DNA from: Synechococcaceae bacterium WBB_10_009
Lineage (GTDB): Bacteria > Cyanobacteriota > Cyanobacteriia > PCC-6307 > Cyanobiaceae
Reading direction: 5' to 3'
Assembly (NCBI GenBank): GCA_010030955.1
Contig: RHBP01000070.1
Location: 1 to 8,449 of the forward strand
DNA length: 8,449 bases
Translations under genes and position numbers: made by a program
Notes under the pieces: model-generated
Told to the model about the DNA's origin: nothing
What the model saw: only the letters and a program-made list of their open reading frames with translations
The model's database searches: none
Shown: positions 1 to 5,218 of the stretch, in pieces
How the letters are laid out: each line of letters opens with the position of its first letter
Position numbering within the stretch: position 1 is the stretch's first letter

Positions 1-206
1 CCGGCAACGGGCTCACGGATGCCGTCGATGTCCACGGGGGGAGCAGCGATGAAGGCAACGATGAAGCAGATGGTGGCGGCCAGCAGGCAGGGGATCATCA
101 GAACGCCGAACCAACCCACATAGAGGCGGTTGTCGGTGCTGGTGACCCACTCGCAGAACTGGTTCCACGCAGAAGCGCCTTGGCGCTGCTGGATGGTGGT
201 GGTCAT
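1..206 (-). CDS. psbA: Photosystem II D1 protein, N-terminal part (psbA copy 1, cut by window edge)
   Basis: D1 is the PSII reaction-centre subunit in the thylakoid membrane. It binds P680, pheophytin, QB and the Mn cluster. Reading leftward from ATG at 206, 68 complete codons are visible. They start MTTTIQQRQGASAWNQFCEW and run through the first membrane helix (about residues 33-54) to the lumenal stretch APPVDIDGIREPVA typical of D1. The remaining ~290 residues lie outside the window, so residue 130, which separates low-light from high-light isoforms, cannot be read. The MTTTIQQR start resembles, from memory, the D1:2 (Glu130) forms of marine Synechococcus; this is inference. Bases 1-160 align without gaps to 1298-1457 in the second psbA copy at roughly 90% identity. 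The leaders of the two copies are unrelated. No clear Shine-Dalgarno sequence precedes the ATG. Confidence 0.96.
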   Translation of the reverse strand, partial: MTTTIQQRQGASAWNQFCEWVTSTDNRLYVGWFGVLMIPCLLAATICFIVAFIAAPPVDIDGIREPVA

Positions 207-250
207 GAGTACGGGATGGGGTAGGCCCGGCGGCCCGAAGGCGTGGGGCG

Positions 251-274
251 GGTAATTAGGGCCGGATTACCGGC
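251..274. promoter_or_regulatory. Overlapping dyads in the leader of psbA copy 1
   Basis: Two inverted repeats overlap here. GGTAAT (251-256) pairs with ATTACC (266-271), and GCCGG (261-265) pairs with CCGGC (270-274) around a 4-base ATTA loop. Only one can form at a time. They lie 45-68 bases upstream of the ATG at 206, just downstream of the best promoter candidate, so they would fall at the transcript 5' end or form an operator. The dyads are seen directly; any role is inferred. Confidence 0.35.
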
Positions 275-283
275 GTCCCGTGA

Positions 284-312
284 ATGTAACGGATGTTTGC
301 GGGCTGTGTAAA
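284..312 (-). promoter_or_regulatory. Candidate promoter of psbA copy 1
   Basis: On the minus strand a TTTACA hexamer (307-312), a usual cyanobacterial psbA -35 type, is followed after exactly 17 bases by TTACAT (284-289) in the -10 position. TTACAT matches only three of six consensus bases. GTTACATT also matches a half-site of the HLR1 element bound by RpaB, although the second half at the usual spacing is missing. A start near 277 would give a leader of about 70 bases. Confidence 0.4.
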
Positions 313-353
313 CCCCTGTTGCGCGATTCCCATCCCAGCCGCAGCCCAGCATG

Positions 354-410
354 AAAAAACCCCCGCCGCAGCGGGGGTTTGGCGAATCGGAGCCGGGGCC
401 TCAGGCCCCG
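354..410 (-). terminator. Two-hairpin intrinsic terminator of psbA copy 2
   Basis: After the psbA stop at 424, the minus strand first shows a short GC hairpin: 7-bp arms at 394-400 and 404-410 with loop TCA. It then shows a strong hairpin with 10-bp arms at 357-366 and 371-380 and a 4-base loop (367-370). The second hairpin is followed on the minus strand by a run of six T (354-359), which makes it a textbook rho-independent terminator. It should insulate psbA copy 1 from read-through of copy 2. Confidence 0.85.
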
Positions 411-423
411 AACCCGGAGGGCT

Positions 424-1500
424 TCAGCCGATGGCCGGGGCCGTCAGGGCCACGGGGGTCATCGAGCTGGTGGCCAGATCGAGGGGGAAGTTGTGGGCGT
501 TGCGCTCGTGCATCACTTCCATGCCCAGGTTGGCGCGGTTGAGCACGTCAGCCCAGGTGGGCAGCACCCGACCCTGGGCATCCAGGATCGACTGGTTGAA
601 GTTGAAGCCGTTCAGGTTGAACGCCATGGTGCAGATGCCCATGGAGGTGAACCAGATGCCCACCACCGGCCAGGCACCCAGGAAGAAGTGCAGGCTGCGG
701 CTGTTGTTGAACGAGGCGTACTGGAAGATCAGGCGACCGAAGTAACCGTGGGCGGCCACGATGTTGTAGGTCTCCTCCTCCTGGCCGAACTTGTAGCCGT
801 AGTTCTGGCTTTCGGTTTCGGTGGTTTCACGCACCAGCGAGCTGGTCACCAGCGAACCGTGCATGGCGGAGAACAGGCTGCCGCCGAACACACCGGCCAC
901 ACCGAGCATGTGGAAGGGGTGCATCAGGATGTTGTGCTCGGCCTGGAACACCAACATGAAGTTGAAGGTGCCGCTGATGCCGAGGGGCATGCCATCGGAG
1001 AAGGAACCCTGACCGAAGGGATAGATCAGGAACACAGCAAAGGCCGCCGACAGCGGAGCGCTGTAGGCCACACAGATCCAGGGGCGCATGCCCAGGCGGT
1101 AGCTCAGTTCCCACTGGCGACCCATGTAGGCGGAGATGCCGATCAGGAAGTGGAAGACCACCAGCTGATAGGGGCCGCCGTTGTAGAGCCACTCATCGAG
1201 GCTGGCCGCTTCCCAGATGGGATAGAAGTGCAGACCGATGGCGTTGCTGCTGGGGATGAGCGCGCCGGAAATGATGTTGTTGCCGAGCAGCAGCGAACCG
1301 GCAACGGGCTCACGGATGCCGTCGATGTCGACGGGGGGCGCGGCGATGAACGCCACGATGAAGCAGATGGTGGCTGCCAGCAGGCAGGGAATCATCAGCA
1401 CACCGAACCAACCCACATAAATGCGGTTGTCGGTGCTGGTGACCCATTCACAGAACTGTGACCAGGTGCTGGCACGGCCCCTGCGGAGAGCAGTGGTCAT
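424..1500 (-). CDS. psbA: Photosystem II D1 protein, complete (D1:1-like, psbA copy 2)
   Basis: This is full-length D1, 358 residues against the usual 360; the N-terminus is one residue shorter than common forms. Function residues are all present, with standard numbers in brackets: Tyr160 (YZ, 161), Asp169 (170), Glu188 (189), His189 (190), His197 (P680 ligand, 198), His214 and His271 (non-heme iron, 215 and 272) and Ser263 (QB pocket, 264). Gln129 corresponds to Gln130, so this is the low-light D1:1 type. Mature D1 should end at Ala343, leaving a 15-residue tail for CtpA removal. The frame stays open upstream to 1674, but ATG at 1500 gives the family start MTTALRRGRASTWSQF; the upstream part resembles no D1 sequence. 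The Arg-rich N-terminus differs clearly from copy 1. No strong Shine-Dalgarno sequence is visible. Transcription ends at the two-hairpin terminator. Confidence 0.97.
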   Translation of the reverse strand: MTTALRRGRASTWSQFCEWVTSTDNRIYVGWFGVLMIPCLLAATICFIVAFIAAPPVDIDGIREPVAGSLLLGNNIISGALIPSSNAIGLHFYPIWEAASLDEWLYNGGPYQLVVFHFLIGISAYMGRQWELSYRLGMRPWICVAYSAPLSAAFAVFLIYPFGQGSFSDGMPLGISGTFNFMLVFQAEHNILMHPFHMLGVAGVFGGSLFSAMHGSLVTSSLVRETTETESQNYGYKFGQEEETYNIVAAHGYFGRLIFQYASFNNSRSLHFFLGAWPVVGIWFTSMGICTMAFNLNGFNFNQSILDAQGRVLPTWADVLNRANLGMEVMHERNAHNFPLDLATSSMTPVALTAPAIG

Positions 1501-1505
1501 GGAAG

Positions 1506-1580
1506 AACTCGGTAGGGAACAGAGTTGAAATGAAGTGGTTTCAAGCGAAACCAAAACAGTGCGGGCGCCACAACTGTGGC
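1506..1580 (-). promoter_or_regulatory. psbA copy 2 leader and upstream region with three dyads
   Basis: The 174 bases between the upstream gene and psbA copy 2 must hold its promoter, but I see no convincing -35/-10 pair. Three inverted repeats are present. AACTC (1506-1510) pairs with GAGTT (1522-1526). TGGTTTC (1536-1542) pairs with GAAACCA (1547-1553) around a 4-base loop, and its near edge is about 36 bases before the ATG. GCCACA (1567-1572) pairs with TGTGGC (1575-1580), a compact operator-like palindrome. The first two could fold in the mRNA leader. Function is inferred from position only. Confidence 0.4.
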
Positions 1581-1649
1581 CAGCCCACGCTACGGAGGGC
1601 CCGGCTTCATTCCTGGAAGCGTTTCTTAAGTTCAGCCAACCACAATCTT

Positions 1650-1682
1650 CTTCATGAAGGGGTTCATGAAGCATTCATGAAG
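1650..1682. repeat. Three TTCATGAA palindromes at one-helical-turn spacing
   Basis: The perfect 8-bp palindrome TTCATGAA occurs at 1651-1658, 1663-1670 and 1674-1681, with start-to-start steps of 12 and 11 bases. The first two also form a perfect hairpin: 9-bp arms CTTCATGAA and TTCATGAAG with a 4-base GGGG loop (CCCC on the minus strand). The third overlaps the stop codon of the upstream DUF697 gene. There is no T-run after the hairpin, so a simple terminator is unlikely. A regulator-binding array for psbA, or an RNA 3'-end stabiliser, are the alternatives. Confidence 0.6.
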
Positions 1683-3030
1683 TTGCCTGAAGCGCTGGGC
1701 CGTTGGCGGCGCCCTGCTGCTGCAGCCACTGGCGCCCCTGCTGCAGAAATGCCCCCCAATTGAGCTTTTCCGCCTCGGCCGCCCGGGCCACCAGCAGGGG
1801 CGCCTGGCGCTGCAGCAGGGCCTGCAGTTCCGCCTCAGGAACCCCGGCCGCCAGGGCCATGTAATCCGCCATCGCCCGACCCACCACACGGGTGAGGTAA
1901 GCGGCGCTCAGGGCCTGCAGGGCACCACCCACCAGCCAGGTGGCGCCGTGCAGCTTCACCAGCGCCGCCAGGCTCTGGCTGCTCCACTCCACCACCCCCA
2001 GGGTGAGGGCGGCGCGGGCCAGCTCCGCCGCCGCCGCCTGCAGCTGGTCGAGCCCCCAGGGGCACTCCCACAGCCGAGCCATCTCCTGCAGCATCAGGCC
2101 ATTGGCCGCCGCCAGCACCAACAGGTCCAGGCTGGGCAGCGGCGCCACCACCACGCCGGCGGCCACGGTCCACTGGGTGCGCTGCAGCAACCGTTGCCAA
2201 TGCTGGCGTCGCAGGGCCTCCAGCTCCCCCTGCCACTGGGCGTGCAACGCCTCCAGGCAACGGCGCAGGCTGCGGTCCACCTGGTCGGCGGCCAGGGGGG
2301 CCCACCAGCCATTGAGGGGCTCGAGCTCCTCGGCCAGCCCCCCGGCAGCGGCGGGGGTCCAAGGCCAGCAGTGCTCCGCCAAAGCGGCGGGCAGCTGTTG
2401 GCGCAGCTGCTGCAGCCAGGGTTGCCAATCACCGCTGGGGCGGTCCACCAGCAGGGCCACCGGCTGCCCCGCCGGCAGGGCCTCCAGCCAGCGCAGGTCG
2501 GCCGCCTTCAGGGGCAGCTGCAGCCGGTACAGCACCAGATCGCAGTGGCGGAAGCGCTCCGGCCACCGCCACGCCGCCGGCGCCTGCGGCAGCGGATGGC
2601 TGCGGATCAGCTGCAGCGGCTGGGGGGAGCGCAGCGCCGCCACCAGCGCCGCCTGCTCCGCATCCCCCCAGGGGGTGCAGCCCACCAGGGCCCACTGCAA
2701 GTGGGGATCGTCACCGCGCCGGCGCAACCGCTCCAGCTGCTGGCGCCGGCGGCTTTGGTCGCCCTGAGCCTCACCCTCGGCCGCGGGCTGCAGACGCTCG
2801 AAGCTGGCCAGCACCGCCCCGCAGCGCTCCATCCAGCCGGCCACGCTGGTGGGCAGCTGGGGGCTGGCGGGCCGCAGCCGCGACCGCAGCAGCCACAACC
2901 CCCCGGCCGCGGCCCCCAGGCTCAACACCGACCCCAACGGCCCGTGGGCCGTTTCCAGCAGCAGCAGACCGCCCCCAAGGGTCAGCCCCAGGGGCCAGTG
3001 GCGGATCAGCGTGCGCTGCAGCAGGGTCAA
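1675..3030 (-). CDS. DUF697 (YcjF-like) membrane protein with degenerate GTPase-like domain
   Basis: This is a 451-residue protein. Residues ~10-50 hold one or two hydrophobic segments (LGLTLGGGLLLLET and GSVLSLGAAAGGLWLL). Residues ~90-105 are highly charged. Residues ~112-225 look like the remains of a P-loop GTPase: a WALVGCTPWGDAEQ stretch sits where GxxxxGK(S/T) would be but has no Lys-Ser/Thr, and LLVDRPSGD sits near the NKxD position. Residues ~285-400 match the DUF697 pattern, with two hydrophobic helices starting WTVAAGVVVAPLPSLDLLVL and a conserved tail around VVGRAMADYMALAAG. The start is a TTG, the first usable start after an in-frame TAA about 28 bases upstream, so the N-terminus is uncertain. 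It diverges from the metal transporter gene. It is probably an inner- or thylakoid-membrane protein of unknown role; nucleotide binding is doubtful. Confidence 0.82.
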   Translation of the reverse strand: MTLLQRTLIRHWPLGLTLGGGLLLLETAHGPLGSVLSLGAAAGGLWLLRSRLRPASPQLPTSVAGWMERCGAVLASFERLQPAAEGEAQGDQSRRRQQLERLRRRGDDPHLQWALVGCTPWGDAEQAALVAALRSPQPLQLIRSHPLPQAPAAWRWPERFRHCDLVLYRLQLPLKAADLRWLEALPAGQPVALLVDRPSGDWQPWLQQLRQQLPAALAEHCWPWTPAAAGGLAEELEPLNGWWAPLAADQVDRSLRRCLEALHAQWQGELEALRRQHWQRLLQRTQWTVAAGVVVAPLPSLDLLVLAAANGLMLQEMARLWECPWGLDQLQAAAAELARAALTLGVVEWSSQSLAALVKLHGATWLVGGALQALSAAYLTRVVGRAMADYMALAAGVPEAELQALLQRQAPLLVARAAEAEKLNWGAFLQQGRQWLQQQGAANGPALQATS

Positions 3031-3085
3031 CCCGGGGCGGTCTGTGGTGCAGCTGGTTTAGCTCAGCTGGTGTGACCTGCACAGA

Positions 3086-3115
3086 CCCAATAACGTTGGG
3101 GGGCACGTGCGCACG
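3086..3115. promoter_or_regulatory. Dyads in the divergent DUF697/CDF intergenic region
   Basis: The 95 bases between the two divergent starts contain CCCAA (3086-3090) and TTGGG (3096-3100) flanking TAACG, followed by two palindromes, GCACGTGC (3103-3110) and GTGCGCAC (3108-3115), that share three bases. Such clustered symmetry between divergent genes suggests an operator, for example for a metal sensor controlling the transporter. No clear -35/-10 pair is visible on either strand. Confidence 0.3.
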
Positions 3116-3125
3116 CCCGGCCGCC

Positions 3126-4055
3126 ATGGACGGTGTCAGCAGCCTGAAGCCCCGGGGTGACAACCGGGTGGCCGTGCAGCGGGTGCTGCTGGTGGCCTTG
3201 GCGGTGAATGTGAGCGTGAGCCTGCTGAAGCTGGTGATCGGCCTGCTCACCGGCTCCCTGGCGGTGCTGGCCGATGCGATGCACAGCGCCACCGACGGCC
3301 TCTCCAGCCTGATGGGGCTGATCACCAACAACCTCTCCGACCCCACCCCCGACCGCGACCACCCCTACGGCCACGACAAGTTCGAGGCCCTCGGCGCCCT
3401 GGGCATCGCCGCCTTCATCCTGGTGACGGCCCTGGAGATCCTGCGCACGGCGATCGAGCGCATCGCCGGCGGCCTCCGCCCCCTGCGGCTCGACGGCCAC
3501 GACCTGGTGTTGCTGTTGATCGTGCTGGGCTGCAACCTGCTGCTGGCGGGCTATGAGCGCAGCGAAGGTCGCCGCCTGGGCAGCCAACTGCTGCTGGCCG
3601 ACGCCAAGCACACCACCAGCGACATCTGGACCACCGTGGTGGTGCTGGTGGGCCTGGCGGGCGCCGTGGGGTTCGGCCAGGGCTGGCTCGATGTGGCCCT
3701 GGCCATTCCGCTCTGCCTGCTGCTGGTGCGGGTGTGCTGGCAGGTGGTTCGCAGCAATCTGCCCTGGTTGGTCGACCAGATCGCCATCGCCCCGGAGGCC
3801 ATCCACGAGGTGGCCATGGGGGTGCCCGGGGTGCTCAACGTGCACGACATCGCCAGCCGCGGCGTGCTGGGCCAGCGGGTGTTCATCGAGCTGCACATGG
3901 TGGTGGACGCCAACGACCTGCCCACCGCCCACCGGATCACCGAATTGGTGGAGGAGCACCTCGAGCAGCGCTTTGGCCAGGTGCGCTGCACGATCCACCT
4001 GGAGCCGCGCGAGTACGCCATCGCCGACATCACCTTCCGGGGGGCCCATGGCTGA
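3126..4055 (+). CDS. Cation diffusion facilitator (CDF) family metal transporter
   Basis: CDF proteins export divalent metals such as Zn, Co, Fe, Mn or Ni from the cytoplasm in exchange for protons, as dimers with six membrane helices and a cytosolic C-terminal domain. From ATG 3126 the protein has 309 residues, a normal length. Membrane helix 2 carries ADAMHSATD (His53-Asp57) and helix 5 carries HTTSD (His162-Asp166), the paired HxxxD metal site. HPYGH follows helix 2 (residues 79-83). The C-terminal domain keeps His240, His257 and His291 plus Glu293, matching the cytosolic Zn ligands of YiiP (His232, His248, His283, Asp285). The HD-HD active site favours Zn/Co by family rules, but the substrate is not proven. 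A GTG at 3072 would add 18 unconserved-looking residues, so ATG 3126 is preferred. Its end overlaps the next gene by 8 bases. Confidence 0.93.
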   Translation: MDGVSSLKPRGDNRVAVQRVLLVALAVNVSVSLLKLVIGLLTGSLAVLADAMHSATDGLSSLMGLITNNLSDPTPDRDHPYGHDKFEALGALGIAAFILVTALEILRTAIERIAGGLRPLRLDGHDLVLLLIVLGCNLLLAGYERSEGRRLGSQLLLADAKHTTSDIWTTVVVLVGLAGAVGFGQGWLDVALAIPLCLLLVRVCWQVVRSNLPWLVDQIAIAPEAIHEVAMGVPGVLNVHDIASRGVLGQRVFIELHMVVDANDLPTAHRITELVEEHLEQRFGQVRCTIHLEPREYAIADITFRGAHG

Positions 4056-4581
4056 TCGGGCCGCCACCGCCAGCGCCTGGCGCCAGCTGCTCACCCCCGC
4101 CCTGCGGCAGCGGATCGAGCAGCTGCTGGAGGCGCAGCAAAGCCAGCGGGGCTGGGGCGCCGAGCGGCCGGTGCTGCTGCTGGAGCGCTGTTGGCTGCGG
4201 CTGAAGACGGTGCCCGTGGCCCAGCTGGCGGTGGCCCTCCCCCCCGACAGCAGCGCCGAGGCGCCGGAGCTCAGCCGCTTCCGCCAGCTGCGGGCCGAGG
4301 GCTTCGAGGGCTTGGCGGCCCAGGAGCAGTGCTGGCGCGAATTCGGCCGCGAGGCCTGCTCAGAAGCCCTGCGCCGCTTCTGGCGCGCCCAGGAGCAGGG
4401 CAACCACGGCTGGACCTTTGAGCGCTACCTGGAGCTGCTGGAGCACTACCGCCGCCACCTGGAGGCGGAGGGCCCACGGCCCGTGCCGCTGCTGGTGCTG
4501 GCCCGCCAGGGCAGCGGTGCCCCCCACGACCTGCACTGGTGCTGGCCGGCGCCTCAGTCCATAGGGCACACTTTCAGCTGA
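4048..4581 (+). CDS. Conserved-looking hypothetical protein coupled to the CDF gene
   Basis: This 177-residue soluble protein has no signal peptide or membrane segment, and I do not recognise its family. It appears mostly helical: RQRIEQLLEAQQ (about residues 20-31), a Leu/Arg-rich stretch VLLLERCWLRLKTV, then FRQLRAEGFEGLAAQEQCW and an aromatic-rich segment FERYLELLEHYRRHLE towards the C-terminus. The C-terminus includes LHWCWPAP. ATG 4048 lies inside the last codons of the transporter gene (8-base overlap), a layout typical of translational coupling. The third codon positions are strongly G/C throughout, like the neighbours, so it is probably a real gene. It may act with the transporter, but nothing in the sequence proves this. 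Confidence 0.8.
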   Translation: MADRAATASAWRQLLTPALRQRIEQLLEAQQSQRGWGAERPVLLLERCWLRLKTVPVAQLAVALPPDSSAEAPELSRFRQLRAEGFEGLAAQEQCWREFGREACSEALRRFWRAQEQGNHGWTFERYLELLEHYRRHLEAEGPRPVPLLVLARQGSGAPHDLHWCWPAPQSIGHTFS

Positions 4582-4602
4582 CGTCCTGACAGGTGTGCGG
4601 CC

Positions 4603-4956
4603 ATGGCCGACGGTGATCGCCAGAGCTTCGTTCAGCGCACAGAGCGCGGCCCCCGTGAGGGTGGTCCCCGTGAGGGTGGTCCCCGCGAGGGCGGCCCCCG
4701 CGAGGGTGGCAACCGGGATGCCGGTGGCTTCCGCATTCGCCTGAGCGACAACGAAATGCGCTCCGCCCGGGCCGTGCAGGAGGCCTTCGGCGTGCGCTCC
4801 ACCGTGGCCGCCCTGGGCCTGTCGCTGCGCACCGTGGCCCAGCTGCTTGAGGAGGGCAAGCTCGATGAGGTGGTGGCGCAGCACCGCGCCAACGCCGGCA
4901 GCCGCCCCGGTGGCGGCGATGGCGGTGGGCCGAGGACCCCGCCCCGAGCGGGGTGA
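4603..4956 (+). CDS. Hypothetical protein, N-terminal part of a frameshifted gene
   Basis: As read, this encodes 117 residues starting MADGDRQSFVQRTERG. Residues 16-35 are four copies of GPREG. Next comes a compact domain, about residues 42-93, starting FRIRLSDNEMRSARAVQEA and ending LLEEGKLDEVVAQ. It could be a strand followed by three helices, slightly like a ribbon-helix-helix or small nucleic-acid-binding fold, but I cannot name it. After GGGDGG (residue 108) the frame runs only nine more codons, including unusual AGG and CGA, to a stop at 4954. Skipping one G at 4927 instead gives GGGRGPRPERGERP and an open frame to 5164. The intact protein would therefore have about 186 residues: basic Gly/Arg-rich, domain, Pro-rich, then acidic Ala/Glu-rich. 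Its position before trpS suggests a housekeeping role, but that is inference. Confidence 0.7.
   Translation: MADGDRQSFVQRTERGPREGGPREGGPREGGPREGGNRDAGGFRIRLSDNEMRSARAVQEAFGVRSTVAALGLSLRTVAQLLEEGKLDEVVAQHRANAGSRPGGGDGGGPRTPPRAG
4648..4707 (+). repeat. 15-bp coding tandem repeat, (GPREG)x4
   Basis: Four 15-base units encode GPREG in the N-terminal part of the protein starting at 4603. They differ only at third positions (CGT/CGC, GGT/GGC). A fifth, degraded unit (GNRDA) follows. The Arg-Gly content gives a basic, flexible RGG-like tract that could bind RNA. Such arrays readily gain or lose units. Confidence 0.85.
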
Positions 4957-5164
4957 GCGCCCGGCCGGCGGCAACCGCCCCAACCCCTTCGCGCGCCCAG
5001 CCCGCCCGGCGGCACCGCAGCCGGTGCTTGAGGAGCCTGCGGTGGAAGCCGCCGCCGAGGAGGAGCCCCTGGTCGACACCGCTGAGGTGGCCACTGAAGC
5101 CGCTGCTGAGGCCGCTGCTGAAGCAGCTGCTGAGGCAGCCCCCGACGCGTCCATCGAGGCCTGA
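4928..5164 (+). pseudogene. C-terminal part of the frameshifted gene (+1 frame)
   Basis: This segment continues the protein begun at 4603, in the next reading frame. It reads GRGPRPERGERPAGGNRP, then NPFARPARPAAPQPV, then an acidic stretch (EEPAVEAAAEEEPLVDTAEV) and EAAA repeats, ending at the TGA at 5162. Composition and third-position G/C match a real coding region, and the Arg/Gly-to-acidic transition makes sense as one low-complexity tail. An ATG at 4847 opens this frame, but the 27 residues from there to the junction lack plausible protein character. A single extra G in the GGTGGG run (4924-4929) would explain the break. It may be a true mutation, a sequencing or assembly error, or a +1 ribosomal shift from GGG to GGC. 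Confidence 0.65.
5096..5143 (+). repeat. 12-bp coding tandem repeat, (EAAA)x4
   Basis: Four 12-base units encode EAAA EAAA EAAA EAAP near the C-terminus of the frameshifted gene. They are preceded by related Ala/Glu-rich sequence. The tract would form a rigid acidic helix or linker and is prone to length change. Confidence 0.8.
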
Positions 5165-5174
5165 GGCCCGCTGC

Positions 5175-5204
5175 GGCTGGGCGGCAGGCAGAATCCGCCC
5201 AACC
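5175..5204 (+). promoter_or_regulatory. Hairpin just upstream of trpS
   Basis: GGCTGGGCGG (5175-5184) pairs with CCGCCCAACC (5195-5204) at nine of ten positions around a 10-base loop, between the end of the frameshifted gene and the trpS start (14 bases after the hairpin). There is no T-run, so it is not a classic terminator. It could affect processing or translation of trpS. I see no leader peptide or tryptophan codons that would suggest attenuation. Confidence 0.35.
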
Positions 5205-5218
5205 ATCAGCGGTTCCAG

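Noticed and set aside
379..1461. Long plus-strand open frame (360 codons) antisense to psbA copy 2
   Set aside because: It exactly shadows the conserved psbA gene, is full of Gly/His/Glu/Val low-information sequence, and matches no protein; it arises from codon bias on the opposite strand.
3056..3074. tRNA-like D-arm, TTTAGCTCAGCTGGT
   Set aside because: It resembles the start of a tRNA, but no acceptor stem, anticodon arm or GTTCRANNC T-arm follows at the right distance.
1948..3075. Plus-strand open frame (375 codons) antisense to the DUF697 gene
   Set aside because: It is Gln/Pro/Arg-rich shadow sequence in GC-rich DNA; the minus strand encodes a protein with membrane helices and DUF697 features.
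3063..4403. Minus-strand open frame (446 codons) across the CDF and following gene
   Set aside because: It spans two well-supported plus-strand genes and has a shadow composition rich in Gln, His, Gly and Ala.
4847..4927. Independent gene start at ATG 4847
   Set aside because: The residues between this ATG and the frame junction are implausible (MRRASSMRWWRST), while the alternative frame encodes a coherent helical domain; only the part after 4927 looks coding.
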